Positions 27,160 to 36,977 of a stretch of DNA of 64,000 bases are shown piece by piece. Made by a program: the position numbers and the translations under genes. The notes beneath the pieces were generated by a model that saw only the letters and a program-made list of their open reading frames with translations, made no database searches and was not told where the DNA came from. The stretch comes from Dyadobacter sp. NIV53 (lineage in GTDB: Bacteria > Bacteroidota > Bacteroidia > Cytophagales > Spirosomataceae). Each line of letters starts with the position of its first letter. The stretch's first letter is position 1. The stretch spans positions 5,242,501-5,306,500 of the forward strand of contig NZ_CP081299.1 of assembly GCF_019711195.1 (NCBI RefSeq), read 5' to 3'.

Positions 27160-27237
27160 TAGTCGGGTTGAAATGTTAATGAACCCGTACATTAACAAAG
27201 ATTTTTCAGGGTTATTGGCAAATATTTTTAAACAGTA

Positions 27238-28569
27238 TTAAACAGAAATCGTTTCCAGAGTATTTTGTTTTGCCGGTGCCAGGTAATTAGTGATATATCC
27301 AATACCCAGGAACCGCATCATGGTCACGTAAGGAAACCAGAAAGCAATATCTGTAGGCCTTCCTCCGGTGATTAGTAATATGGTCAGTGAGATGAAAAAA
27401 TAAGCCAGGAAGGTTGATAGGGAATTGGTACTTCTTCTGATTTCCCTGATCGCAAAAAGTAAAAGGAACAAGTTGAACGAAGCAAAAAATGCAAACCCTA
27501 TTATGCCGTGATTTACAAAAGATTCCAGGATAGGAACGTCCAGATAAAAACTTTTATAACCTCTTCCTAAAAACACATCCCATGAATAAACGGTATCAAG
27601 AAATTCACCGAAACCACTGACGCGACCCATTGCCGAATAATCTACATCAGCTGTTTCTGTAAGTTTTACCCCAAAAGAAGTGAAAATTACATCCATGATC
27701 CGGTTTTCAAATACATCCCAATAACCCAGGATCAAATTGAAGATATCTCCGTAACGGCTCAGAAAGTAGTTAAGCCCAACCAGGATTAACAGAAAAACGA
27801 TAAAGTTTTTAAATTTGAATAGGCTTCCCACAGCTGTAAATACACTGGATACTTTGAAATGGAAAATCATGTACGCAGCCAGCATGAGACCAATTCCCAG
27901 ATAACTTGATTTAGCCAGAGAAAGAACTACCACACCCAGACTAAAAAGTACAGAGAAAAACAGGAATATTCTGGTAAATACACCAGGCGTTTTTCCAAGC
28001 AGTACCAACGCTGTTACGAGGCATATTACACCGTTTCGTGCGGTGATATGCGGATTTCCTCCCGGCTGGGCACCATCATTGGAAAAACTAACGGCCGCAC
28101 GCATACCCGGAGACCAGTTAGGATCGGTTAACAGGGAATATACGAGTGTGATATTACAGAATAATGAAAGAAGAAATAGTACTGTGACAAGCGTTTCCGA
28201 TACTTCGTTTGGAGTATGGAGCAGCAATACCAAAAAGGCGAAAATAAATACATAATTACCTATGTCAGCAATCGGTTTTCCTCCTGAATTGATAAACATG
28301 AAGTAATAAAACGATATAAGGAGAAACCCCAATCCCAGATTAAACAGAATGGTATTGGGCTTATAGAGGCGTTGGAAAAGATGCGTCGGAACCATTAAAA
28401 TAAGTGCCAAAACAAAAAAAACGGCAGTGAAAACACTACTTGCAGGCCCAATCTTTAAAGTATCACGTATAAAAAAAATCAAAGGAAATCCATTGAACAT
28501 CATTGCAATGCCAAGTGAATACCTAAGATTGTTAAAGTTTTGAACAATATTTAAAAGACTCCAATTCAT
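27238..28569 (-). CDS. Polytopic O-antigen polymerase/ligase-like membrane protein
   Basis: The protein has 443 residues with about ten to twelve hydrophobic segments. A large loop lies between late helices (about 265-345), and GRVSGFGEFLDTVYSWDVFLGRG in that loop resembles the region of Wzy/WaaL proteins that carries catalytic arginine and histidine (position only: residues 302-325). It overlaps the GT2 gene by four bases (ATGA). It probably polymerises repeat units or transfers the finished chain. Wzy and ligase cannot be told apart by reading alone. Confidence 0.7.
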   Translation of the reverse strand: MNWSLLNIVQNFNNLRYSLGIAMMFNGFPLIFFIRDTLKIGPASSVFTAVFFVLALILMVPTHLFQRLYKPNTILFNLGLGFLLISFYYFMFINSGGKPIADIGNYVFIFAFLVLLLHTPNEVSETLVTVLFLLSLFCNITLVYSLLTDPNWSPGMRAAVSFSNDGAQPGGNPHITARNGVICLVTALVLLGKTPGVFTRIFLFFSVLFSLGVVVLSLAKSSYLGIGLMLAAYMIFHFKVSSVFTAVGSLFKFKNFIVFLLILVGLNYFLSRYGDIFNLILGYWDVFENRIMDVIFTSFGVKLTETADVDYSAMGRVSGFGEFLDTVYSWDVFLGRGYKSFYLDVPILESFVNHGIIGFAFFASFNLFLLLFAIREIRRSTNSLSTFLAYFFISLTILLITGGRPTDIAFWFPYVTMMRFLGIGYITNYLAPAKQNTLETISV

Positions 28570-29477
28570 CTGGATAATCTGTAACTTATATATTTAAAAT
28601 CAAATTTTAGAGCGAAATACGCCGTTTTACGTAATCGGCACCAAAGATACCTCAATTTGTTGAGAGCCGGGAAGCCAATGGAAGGAATGTACAATTTCTG
28701 GATTTTTACATGCTCTTCTTCTCCTACATGTGCAATGGTTGAGGATTTGGCATCTGCATGCACCCTCAGTGCTCCGCCCAGGCCTTCTACTTTCCTAACG
28801 CTCGTTGTACCTTCTGCTGTGTAGCGGGTGATAAATTCATAATCAAAGGCAAAACGATAAGATTCATCAAACTTTCCATATTTATCCACCAGTGTTTTTT
28901 TGAAAAACAGCGACTGATTATGAATCTGCATTCCTTCAAGTACCTGACAAGTAAGGCTATAAGAAGTAGTTTTTAGTATTTCAGTAACTTCATCCGTTGT
29001 TGAAACCATGAAAAGATCACCATACAGAATGTCATCCGGCTTTTTCACAGTTGCTTCTCCAAAACGCTTAAACGTACCAGGGAAATATACATCATCAGAA
29101 TTTTGAAAACCTATATATTCGCCGGTTGCTCTTTCAAGTGCCTTATTTATAGCATGTACCTGCCCGCGGTCTTTTTCCGAAACCCAGTAAGTAAGGTGAT
29201 TTTCGTATTTTTTTATTACTTCTACGCTGTGGTCTGTTGAGCCGCCGTCAATAATGATATATTCCAGATTCGGGTAATTTTGATTTAAAACACTGAGAAT
29301 CGTTCTTTCTAAATAATCTGCCTGGTTATATGACGGCGTGATGATGGTAAGTTTCGGGAAATGACCTGAATTTTCCTTTTTTATTTTTAATACCGAAATG
29401 AATTCACGCAAATCACGTGTACTTTCTTGGAGGGATTTCATCCTGCTTTCCTTATTAGTTAAATTGGAACTGATCAA
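28566..29477 (-). CDS. Glycosyltransferase family 2
   Basis: The protein has 303 residues. LTIITPSYNQADYLERTI at about 44-61 is the GT2 N-terminal nucleotide-sugar site. IIIDGGSTDHSVEVIKKY and GFQNSDDVYFPGTF give the acidic metal-binding residues (NSDD as the DXD-like motif). A start at 29441 (MKSLQESTRD) is possible and would avoid the 23-base overlap with the upstream gene. It transfers a sugar during assembly of the operon's glycan on the cytoplasmic side of the membrane. Confidence 0.9.
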   Translation of the reverse strand: MISSNLTNKESRMKSLQESTRDLREFISVLKIKKENSGHFPKLTIITPSYNQADYLERTILSVLNQNYPNLEYIIIDGGSTDHSVEVIKKYENHLTYWVSEKDRGQVHAINKALERATGEYIGFQNSDDVYFPGTFKRFGEATVKKPDDILYGDLFMVSTTDEVTEILKTTSYSLTCQVLEGMQIHNQSLFFKKTLVDKYGKFDESYRFAFDYEFITRYTAEGTTSVRKVEGLGGALRVHADAKSSTIAHVGEEEHVKIQKLYIPSIGFPALNKLRYLWCRLRKTAYFALKFDFKYISYRLSR

Positions 29478-30414
29478 TAAACGCAGTTATTGATTTTAGC
29501 TTGCCTTCAATCTTTTTTCTCATCATTCTGTTCTTCCTGATATCCGGAATGAGGCCGTAGGTCGGTTTTGATTCAGAAGGCAGAAACGATTGAAAAGCGC
29601 TGAGGTTTTTTTTATATTCAGAAAAAAGCTTTTTGAATGCCTGATTTTGAGATAATAACACTGCCTGATCTGACCAGATAGGATCGAAAAAATCAAGACC
29701 TGCAAAGTCAATGGAAATCAATGGATTTCCATTGACCAGATAATGGCCGTTCTCAAATTCCAGTTTTTTGCTCAGCACCGAATGAAGACCGAAATGCCAG
29801 CCACTATGAGAAATCTGGTGCGCATCTTTAATTCTGACCAGAGCAAAATTGAGCCATAACTGATCCATGCACATACCATTACAAAGATCAAATTTTGCTC
29901 GGTCTATGGTTCTTACAGCCCACCAATCGAGGAATTTCAGACTTTCTTCACTTTTATTCAAAATCCAGCTTCCCGCATGGAACATACCAATGTTGAGGAT
30001 TCTTTTGTCATCCAGGACAGCAGATTTTTGTAATGGGCTTGTTGTGTGAGGCGTCAGGATTATACCTGCATCCCGGACAAATATTTCTTCCACTGGTTTT
30101 AACAGTAAAACCGTGGGCGCAAAAAAGGTAAAGGTTACCTGATCCGGATGCAGATTGATTAAGTGTTTTGCAAACCAAGGACGACACGCAGGCAACAATT
30201 CAAAATCATAATAATGCCCAATCATTTGTGGCCACTCCGGAATATTGATTTCAGAAACGGTCAGTAACCTGACATTCTCAGGCAGTTTCAGAGGTTCCGG
30301 GCTATCTGCCCAGCATAGGTAAAAAATGTTTCCCGAATGTTGCATAACGGATCTGCCCAAAGCCAAAGCATTGGATAGATTTGTACGGTTGCAGACGGTG
30401 AAAATAATGTTCAT
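29455..30414 (-). CDS. GT8-like glycosyltransferase paralogue with degenerate DXD
   Basis: The protein has 319 residues and is a clear paralogue of the gene at 31197-32180. Shared landmarks are the start IIFTVCNRTNLSNALALG, the central FDLCNGMCMDQLWLNFALV and the late SIDFAGLDFFDPIWSDQ. Where the paralogue has the metal-binding DPD, this one reads FFAPTVLLLKPV, so Ala99-Pro-Thr101 replaces the two aspartates. Without them, metal-dependent sugar transfer is doubtful. It may have a structural or regulatory role, or use another mechanism. It is expressed within the polysaccharide operon, and its end overlaps the GT2 gene. Confidence 0.75.
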   Translation of the reverse strand: MNIIFTVCNRTNLSNALALGRSVMQHSGNIFYLCWADSPEPLKLPENVRLLTVSEINIPEWPQMIGHYYDFELLPACRPWFAKHLINLHPDQVTFTFFAPTVLLLKPVEEIFVRDAGIILTPHTTSPLQKSAVLDDKRILNIGMFHAGSWILNKSEESLKFLDWWAVRTIDRAKFDLCNGMCMDQLWLNFALVRIKDAHQISHSGWHFGLHSVLSKKLEFENGHYLVNGNPLISIDFAGLDFFDPIWSDQAVLLSQNQAFKKLFSEYKKNLSAFQSFLPSESKPTYGLIPDIRKNRMMRKKIEGKLKSITAFIDQFQFN

Positions 30415-30437
30415 GTGTGTAAGGTTCTCTTCGTTAC

Positions 30438-31196
30438 CTATTTAAAATAGGGCAGGCTATTGATATTGGTACCGTTAATGCCAGTCAAAGCAAAAGGTAA
30501 TTTATCCTTTAATTCTGATTGGGTGATTTGGTGATCAACGTATTGGCAAAAATAATTTTGTACAATTGGCGTTGGCTTCCGCAAATTTGGCCAGAAACGA
30601 TTGGCTTCTATCTCCCAGAACAGAGCGTCACGGTTCAACAGATCTTGGTGATGCCTGTAATTGTAGGCAGTTTTCTGTTTGCCTTTAAGCGTGGCAATCA
30701 TTCGTTCAACAAGGCACAGGTATAAGCCGTTATCCTGAAAACTGCTTCCCAATCTCAATTTTTCAGTATGGTTTAATCCTTTAATCAGTGAAATATCTTC
30801 AAAAAAATTCTGAAAACTTCCTTGTTTTTTGGAAACAGGTGCTGCTTTTAAATAATCATAACCAGACTTGCACCAGTAATACAGTTCATCTTTTATTACC
30901 CAGCTATTCAGTTCATGAATAAGCAAGAAACTGGCCCAGCTGAACTGGTGGTAAAAATCTTCCATCAGGAAAAGCTTTCCGAGCGTTTCCCGTGACTGAA
31001 AATATTCTTTGGGAAAATATACAACATCTATTTCCTTCTGATGCTCTCTGATGATACTCAGATCTGCTTTTTCAAATGTGATGAAAACGATCGGGTAATT
31101 GGCCAATGCCTCCAGGCAATGATGCAGTATCCGCTCTTCGGTCGGGTTAAGATTTGGATCTAATACAGGAATTATTACAGATACAAGCTCTTTCAT
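30438..31196 (-). CDS. DUF5672 family protein, probable glycosyltransferase
   Basis: The protein has 252 residues. VSVIIPVLDPNLNPTEERIL at the start and FLLIHELNSWVIKDELYYWC at about 109-128, then GYDYLKAAP, match the DUF5672 pattern, where the usual LIYQLDAFV carries an aspartate. Here that position is Asn (LNS). The end LPFALTGINGTNINSLPYFK also fits the family. DUF5672 proteins are found in surface-glycan loci and are thought to be glycosyltransferases. The gene is wedged between two GT8-like paralogues with a gap of one base on the upstream side. Confidence 0.65.
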   Translation of the reverse strand: MKELVSVIIPVLDPNLNPTEERILHHCLEALANYPIVFITFEKADLSIIREHQKEIDVVYFPKEYFQSRETLGKLFLMEDFYHQFSWASFLLIHELNSWVIKDELYYWCKSGYDYLKAAPVSKKQGSFQNFFEDISLIKGLNHTEKLRLGSSFQDNGLYLCLVERMIATLKGKQKTAYNYRHHQDLLNRDALFWEIEANRFWPNLRKPTPIVQNYFCQYVDHQITQSELKDKLPFALTGINGTNINSLPYFK

Positions 31197-32180
31197 TTAT
31201 ATCGTTTCGAGCTGGTCAATTACGTAATTAAAAGGTTTTTTAAGCCATTTTCTTACACGAAGGTAACGTACTACACGAGCAGGTTTGATATAAAAGCATG
31301 GAAATTTCCGGTAATAGGCGTTCCCGTTTTTTATAAGGTTGTTTTTATATAAAGCAAAAAGTTCAGTCAGATCAGGTCTTTCCGCAAGTTCAAACCGGTC
31401 CTGATATTTGGAAAGTATATCGGGTTTGGCCGGATCATAACCACTGTAATGGAAAAATATCAAAGGATTATCCCCATTTACAAAATAATTTTTATCAACA
31501 ATCGAAAACTGGCGTTCGTGCAGGTTCCAGTACGCCGCATTGTATCCGGGATTTCGCTCAATATGCACATTCTTTACAAATACAGGGAGGAAATTCATCC
31601 AGTTCTGATCTGTAAATAATCCGTTACAAAGGTCAATCATACACTCGTAACGGAGCTTTTCTTCCCACCACTGGATATATTCCAGGTTTTCAGGACTTCT
31701 TCTAAAGGCTGCAAAACCCAGATTATATATCCCTGTATTTAAATGGTGCAATTCATTTGGTGTCAGCCGGTCTTCAATCGGTGTATTGATATGAGGCGTT
31801 AAAACGGCCTGATGAAGTTGCAGTGAATGTAACAGTTGTGTTAACGGCTTAAAGATGATAATGTCAGGATCGAAGTAAATGACGTTATCGGCTTTCGGGT
31901 AATTTTTGAAAAAATAGGTAAAATAGAAAGGTTTAACCGCCGTGTTCAATTCTGTAATGTCATATCTGGCAGCCATTTCGTCAAACCCGTCAATGCCTAT
32001 TTTGTCGATTTCAATCATGGGATATTCCGGCATAAAGGCATCATCGAAACTAACCCCTTCAAGTATATCTACAAGTCCGATAAAAAAGAGTATGTCAGGA
32101 TTTGTAGCTTTCAGCGAATCTCCGAGAGTCCGCGCCTGCGCCAGGTAATTGATTGAACAAATAGTAAAAACGATGGTCAT
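31197..32180 (-). CDS. GT8-like glycosyltransferase
   Basis: The protein has 327 residues. MTIVFTICSINYLAQARTLG begins a GT-A fold. VIYFDPDIIIFKPL at about 100-113 holds the DXD-type motif (Asp104-Pro-Asp106) that binds metal and nucleotide-sugar. NTGIYNLGFAAFRRS and DLCNGLFTDQNWMNFLPVF are typical of the class, and FFHYSGYDPAKPDIL supplies a late histidine. It transfers a sugar during glycan assembly. It overlaps the GT4 gene by four bases and is followed at once by the DUF5672 gene. Confidence 0.85.
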   Translation of the reverse strand: MTIVFTICSINYLAQARTLGDSLKATNPDILFFIGLVDILEGVSFDDAFMPEYPMIEIDKIGIDGFDEMAARYDITELNTAVKPFYFTYFFKNYPKADNVIYFDPDIIIFKPLTQLLHSLQLHQAVLTPHINTPIEDRLTPNELHHLNTGIYNLGFAAFRRSPENLEYIQWWEEKLRYECMIDLCNGLFTDQNWMNFLPVFVKNVHIERNPGYNAAYWNLHERQFSIVDKNYFVNGDNPLIFFHYSGYDPAKPDILSKYQDRFELAERPDLTELFALYKNNLIKNGNAYYRKFPCFYIKPARVVRYLRVRKWLKKPFNYVIDQLETI

Positions 32181-33400
32181 TGATTTTGTTTTTCCGAAAC
32201 CTGCAAAGGTAAATACTTTTGAATGATGGCCTCGATATTACTAACGCTTTTATCAGTATTATGTCTTTCCAAAACCTTTTTTCGTCCTTTTACACCCAGC
32301 CTGTCACGTAATTCAGGATCAAGTACGAGCTGGATAATTGCATCAGAAGCTGCGTTAATATCCATATAAGGTACTACAAATCCCGCATCACTTTCTATGA
32401 GTTCGGGGGCACCACCAGCATTTTCAAAACACACTACCGGAATTTCCTGCAAGGCAGCTTCGAGCACAACAAGCGGATAAGGATCTTCCCTTGAACTAAG
32501 GAGAAGTATATCAAAACGATTAATATAATCAAGCGCCTGGGGAGTTGGCGGTATGAGTATAATCCTGTCTGAAAGTCCCATCATACGGATGTCGCTTTCA
32601 ATCAAATCATATATTTCATGCTGCGGACCTGCTCCAATCCATACAAAGTAAACGGGTAGCGGAGTAGTTCTCTGGATCACATTTCGTGCGATCCAGTTGA
32701 ACAGATCATTTCCCTTACGCCATTCAGCATTGCCGCATCCACCGATAACAATGGCATTTTCAGGAATCCGGTATGCTTTTTCCAATATCTGAACCTGAAC
32801 ATTTTTAAGCTTTTCATCAATGTGCTGATGATCAATAAGCGTAAAAGTACTTACGTGATGTATTGGAAAGTCGTATTTTTTTACGTAATAATTAGCTACC
32901 GCTTTTGATACAGCGATCAGGTGATCAGTCTTTTTCAGTAGAAAATTCAGATGTTTTTCATGCGTATAAATCTTGACAGACATGGCCAGTTCATGCACGA
33001 ACAATACCAACGGCAGGTGATGCAGGAAACGCAAAGTTTCATAGTATACACCGGCGTTAGCTATGGAATTAACAAAAATAAGCCCGATATTTTGACCTTC
33101 CAATTCTGCTATAATCCTGTCATTTTCTTTTTGAGCAGAATGTTCTTCGTATAATTTATGCAGGTTAACTTTTCTGAGAATTTTTCCGGTAAGCAGAGGT
33201 GTCATTTCTGAATATTGCGGGTTCAACCGGGTAATGGTTATAACTTCTGCAAAATCATCTTCCAGTTCACCACCATTACAAAGCAACAAATGCATCGGAA
33301 TACTGCGTTCTTTCAGTAGCCTTAGCAATTGCAGCAACAGAAGCTGGCTTCCGGCCCGGTTGGCATCATGACTTACAAATAATATTTTCTTTTGTTCCAT
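32177..33400 (-). CDS. Glycosyltransferase family 4 (GT-B fold)
   Basis: The protein has 407 residues. LFVSHDANRAGSQLLLLQLL at the N-terminus is the acceptor-side domain start. VIGGCGNAEWRKGNDLF in the middle begins the donor domain, and LLLSSREDPYPLVVLEAALQ (about 304-323) is the EX7E region that binds the nucleotide-sugar. It has no signal peptide. It is probably a cytoplasmic transferase of the same glycan pathway. The upstream gene ends 64 bases away and the downstream gene overlaps by four bases. Confidence 0.92.
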   Translation of the reverse strand: MEQKKILFVSHDANRAGSQLLLLQLLRLLKERSIPMHLLLCNGGELEDDFAEVITITRLNPQYSEMTPLLTGKILRKVNLHKLYEEHSAQKENDRIIAELEGQNIGLIFVNSIANAGVYYETLRFLHHLPLVLFVHELAMSVKIYTHEKHLNFLLKKTDHLIAVSKAVANYYVKKYDFPIHHVSTFTLIDHQHIDEKLKNVQVQILEKAYRIPENAIVIGGCGNAEWRKGNDLFNWIARNVIQRTTPLPVYFVWIGAGPQHEIYDLIESDIRMMGLSDRIILIPPTPQALDYINRFDILLLSSREDPYPLVVLEAALQEIPVVCFENAGGAPELIESDAGFVVPYMDINAASDAIIQLVLDPELRDRLGVKGRKKVLERHNTDKSVSNIEAIIQKYLPLQVSEKQNQ

Positions 33401-33464
33401 TTACTAAGTGTGTTTCTGCCATGAGTAATATCAAAATCCACTGTGTTATTTTAATAAAATGGTG

Positions 33465-34124
33465 TCAGTAAGCTTCATAACTTTTTTTGCCTGGTACCTT
33501 TTTTGCGGGATTGCCAATATAAATGCCCCATTCTTCGGTTTCCTTAGTAATAGCGGATGCCATACCAACGAGCGTGCCCTGAGCAATATGTGTGTAATCA
33601 CGGATAGTGCTGTTAACGCCAAAAAAGCAATATGGCTCAATTACACAATGACCTGACATCACTACATGCGAAGTGAAAAACACGTGGTCTCTTATCGTAC
33701 TGTGATGCCCGATATGGTTGCCACTCCACATAATAACGTTGTTGCCGATTGTTGTAAAAGGCTGAATGGTATTGTCTTCTAATATAAAGCAATTTTCGCC
33801 TACTACGCTTTTATCAAAAATGGTTGCATGCGAACTGATGTAAGATATAAACTGATATCCTTTTGCTTTGGCTGCATGGTATACACTTTCACGGTTCCGG
33901 TTCATATTGCGTCCCGTCATGGGAGCAAAAAATGAGTATTCTGTCGGAGAAAAAATGTTCTCAATATCTTCAAAAGCTACTACCGGCAAGCCATGAAATG
34001 TTTCATCCTGAATGTATTCCCGGTTGACTGTAAAAGCTGCTACTGTATGTTCTGAATCGTTTTCAAGATAGTAATGAGCCAGTTCTGCTGTGTCGAGGAC
34101 ACCAAAAATAATAACTTTCGCCAT
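33465..34124 (-). CDS. NeuD/PglD-like sugar N- or O-acetyltransferase
   Basis: The protein has 219 residues. KVIIFGVLDTAELAHYYLE is the Rossmann-like N-terminal domain, followed by hexapeptide repeats from about residue 95, for example SSHATIFDKSVVGENCFI and SGHCVIEPYCFFGVNSTI. The end EEWGIYIGNPAKKVPGKK is the usual left-handed beta-helix cap. Family members add acetyl groups to amino sugars. Together with the aminotransferase three genes upstream it suggests a UDP- or dTDP-linked acetamido sugar. The WbqC gene lies two bases upstream, as is often seen. Confidence 0.85.
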   Translation of the reverse strand: MAKVIIFGVLDTAELAHYYLENDSEHTVAAFTVNREYIQDETFHGLPVVAFEDIENIFSPTEYSFFAPMTGRNMNRNRESVYHAAKAKGYQFISYISSHATIFDKSVVGENCFILEDNTIQPFTTIGNNVIMWSGNHIGHHSTIRDHVFFTSHVVMSGHCVIEPYCFFGVNSTIRDYTHIAQGTLVGMASAITKETEEWGIYIGNPAKKVPGKKSYEAY

Positions 34125-34126
34125 GC

Positions 34127-34824
34127 TTATATAAGTTCGTATTCTTTTAAGAGTTTGCTGATGTTTTCGTTATCGTTAAACATAAGGATATCGATAATTG
34201 ACAGCCAAGGTACGAAAGCATTTTTGAATTGAGAATAAGGGGTTGCTACACTTTTTAAAAAGTTAAGCCGTATGCTCTCATTGGCAAATTTCGATTTTTC
34301 GTATAATTCCATTCCACCAACAGGATTAATATAATGAGATGCATTTTCCTGTTTACAAATATCAAGTATCCTTTCCTGCCCTTTAAGATCTGTATTTTTG
34401 TATACGGCTGACGTAGAAACGATTTCAGTCTTAATTTCCATGTAAGTACACACTTTTTTCAAAGCATGATATGCAAGCTCGTTAATTGTTCCGATATTTA
34501 AATATACAATTTCTTCTACAAGACTAAAAGTTTTTTCAAAATAAGGTGCCTTCTGATACGATTGCTGAACTGTTTTTAAAAACTTTTTTTCCACTGGTCA
34601 CCACCTATTAATTCCACCTCATGAATTAATTTGTTCTGGCTGGCATCCTTTAATGGAATCGTAAACAGATGCGCTTGTCCGGATACTAATATGTTATTAC
34701 GATTAATCCATCCTTTGTTTATAAAATTTACATCATCATAAATGATGAACTTATCTACGGCATTGATCAACTGGAAATATCCGATATATGGAAATATATA
34801 AGGTTGCATGATTGCAATAGTCAT
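34127..34824 (-). pseudogene. WbqC-like protein, interrupted by one frameshift
   Basis: Frames 34824-34576 and 34594-34127 are the two halves of one WbqC-like protein of about 232 residues, the family's normal length. The first half has MTIAIMQPYIFPYIGYFQLI and NKGWINRNNI, both hallmarks, and ends GGDQWKKSF. Adding one A to the run (34584-34590, T7 on the plus strand) reads GGDQWKKKFLKTVQQSY and joins the second half (INPVGGMELY...) seamlessly. WbqC proteins accompany amino-sugar genes in O-antigen and capsule clusters, and their reaction is not settled. It is probably intact in the organism. Confidence 0.85.
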
Positions 34825-34925
34825 TGATTATCAGATTACTGGCAGTACAATTTGCCATGGTTGACGAATTCAGGGGTAATATCAATTTACGGAGCTGAGA
34901 CCGTTGTTAAATTTCCCTAAAACGT

Positions 34926-36921
34926 TTATTTTAATTTACGCAGATAATAATCTTCTCCCTTTACGGCCAGATGTTTCATCGTTGTATCGCTTCCTAATCT
35001 CAAATCTGTTGGTAAGGCTTTGATACGGCTTGAATCATTTACAACACTTTTGGCGTAGAACAGATAATCCGCATCTTTTGGAATAGGCTGCAACCCTTTT
35101 TCAAAAGGATTAATGGAGATTAATCGTCGTGATAGTTTGGCTCCGTATAAAGGATACTCGAAATCATCGTTGATTGTAGCCAGGGCTATAGTTGCGTCTT
35201 GCGGAACAATTGAATCATAAGTCTGGTATGCTTTCGTAATATCCGGCCTTGCAAATGTCTGGTATTTGATACGTTCCATTTTTAAAGCAGATTCTGAACC
35301 ATAGGCTGGAAAGGGAAGGCAACGGCTATTCAAAAAAACAGCCATAATTGCTGATGTACAAGCGAGCAGAACAATCAGGAGTACATATCCTTTCCATACT
35401 CTCCGTCTTGGTTTAATAATCGAAAGACGATGATTTGAAAACAGGAGAAGCAAAAATAAAACGCCGAACAAGCCCGGTTCTATAAAATATCTTCCTTTAA
35501 ACGGGTCATATACGGCTGAAAAAGAAACCGATATGAAATTAAGTACGAATGCTAAAGCAAGGAACCAGTGAACTCTGGATGAGAATACCCTTAAAAAGAC
35601 GAGAAGCAGTAACGGAAGAATTAAAGCAAAACCAAAAACGCCCCAATAGGGATTTGCATTATAATTGTCAAACCGCCTTTGGAACATAAAAGGCACAATG
35701 ACGTAAGTAGTTTCTTCGTCCAGTCGCAGATTAAGCTTATTTTCCATTGCGACAATTGGCTTGCGAATCTGGGTATTTAAATCATAGCCCCATTGGGCAT
35801 TGCGTATGCCGTCCAGATTAAAAAATTCGTAACTATACCGGATCACATTTCTGGTGCCTTGTTTCAGAAGATTAGGAAATGTTACAAATCTTTCAACAGA
35901 CTGATGTTTCAATGCGGTTGGCGGACCAATAGGGTGGCCGTAAACCTGGATATTTTTGATATAACCGGTCGGCAATGTATAAATGAGGACTGCCAGAAAT
36001 ATAGCGATTGCCAGCTTAACAAAGCGGTCAAAAAATACTCTAAAGTTGGGTGAGATAAAAACAGCATAAACCATGATGATAAACACCGATGGAAGCAATA
36101 ATACAAAAGTGATTTTATGCCCGAATACTATTCCGAATACCAAACCGGACAGGTATAAATATCTGTTGTCGCGATTGGTATAATAAGTAAAAAGGAAATA
36201 AAGCAAACAACTTAAATAAGCAGTGAGTACTATATCTGTCTCTGTTGTAACGGCCTGCATTAAAAAATTCAGGAACATACTGTAAGCAAGCGCACAGAAA
36301 AAACTGGCAGAAAGATTCCTGCCGATGCGTTGTGCGGTGCCGAAAACTGCGATAATCGTTATCCAGTACGACAAATGGTGTATGAGCTTGAAAGCGTTTT
36401 CTATTTTTCCTGTGATCAGGTAAGAATAGATCTGGATAGTGGTAACGCTTTTTGGGTATGTATCCATGTTCCAGTTGGTACCACCAAAATGCTCCATGGT
36501 ACCGCGCTGAATATAACGAATGGCCCGATTGAGGTGACCAGTCATGCTATCCCATTCGTTGGGAACGGTAAATAAAACCAAAATTAAATTGGTGATCCCT
36601 ATAATAGCCAGGGTACCAAACATGATAACGAAGATGAACTTCAGATAAGGTGACAATTCTTTTGCCCAGATACTGAAAGTACTTATTCTGTCTTTTAATA
36701 CAAATCTGATAGAATATTCAGCTTTAACAGGAATAAGCACCGACCACATTCCAAATTGAATTGCAAGTACCAGAAAAGTACCGGCAATCCACGAAAATGG
36801 ACTTGCGGTCAGATCCAGTGCCGAAAGCACAAAACCAGCTGGTATGATGCTTCCGACAAAAAGAATGAATGAAGTAATGATCCATTCAGTCAGCGATGGC
36901 TGGGTTATTTTTTAGAAACAT
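34926..36921 (-). CDS. GT-C (GT39/ArnT-like) membrane glycosyltransferase, apparent frameshift near its start
   Basis: The open frame starts at 36830 with GTG, but coding sequence clearly continues upstream as ITQPSLTEWIITSFILF, a membrane helix, until it meets a stop at 36912-36914. Removing one base from the T-run 36908-36913 joins it to an ATG at 36921 (MFLKITQPSL). The protein is then about 665 residues with some 10-12 helices. VPNEWDSMTGHLNRAIRYIQ carries the acidic motif of the first periplasmic loop, and NWNMDTYPKSV follows. A C-terminal soluble domain ends the protein. Such enzymes use lipid-linked sugars outside the membrane. It is in the middle of the polysaccharide operon. Confidence 0.8.
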
Positions 36922-36977
36922 AACCTACACTGTAAATGAACAGGAAAAAGAAAAGCCAGTATACAATAACCATAATA

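Noticed and set aside
29867..30049. Short plus-strand frames throughout the polysaccharide operon
   Set aside because: All lie opposite supported genes and show no start, context or family resemblance.
34576..34600. Programmed ribosomal frameshifting at the A-runs
   Set aside because: The same kind of break occurs in unrelated genes, no pseudoknot is evident, and in every case a one-base correction gives a normal full-length protein.
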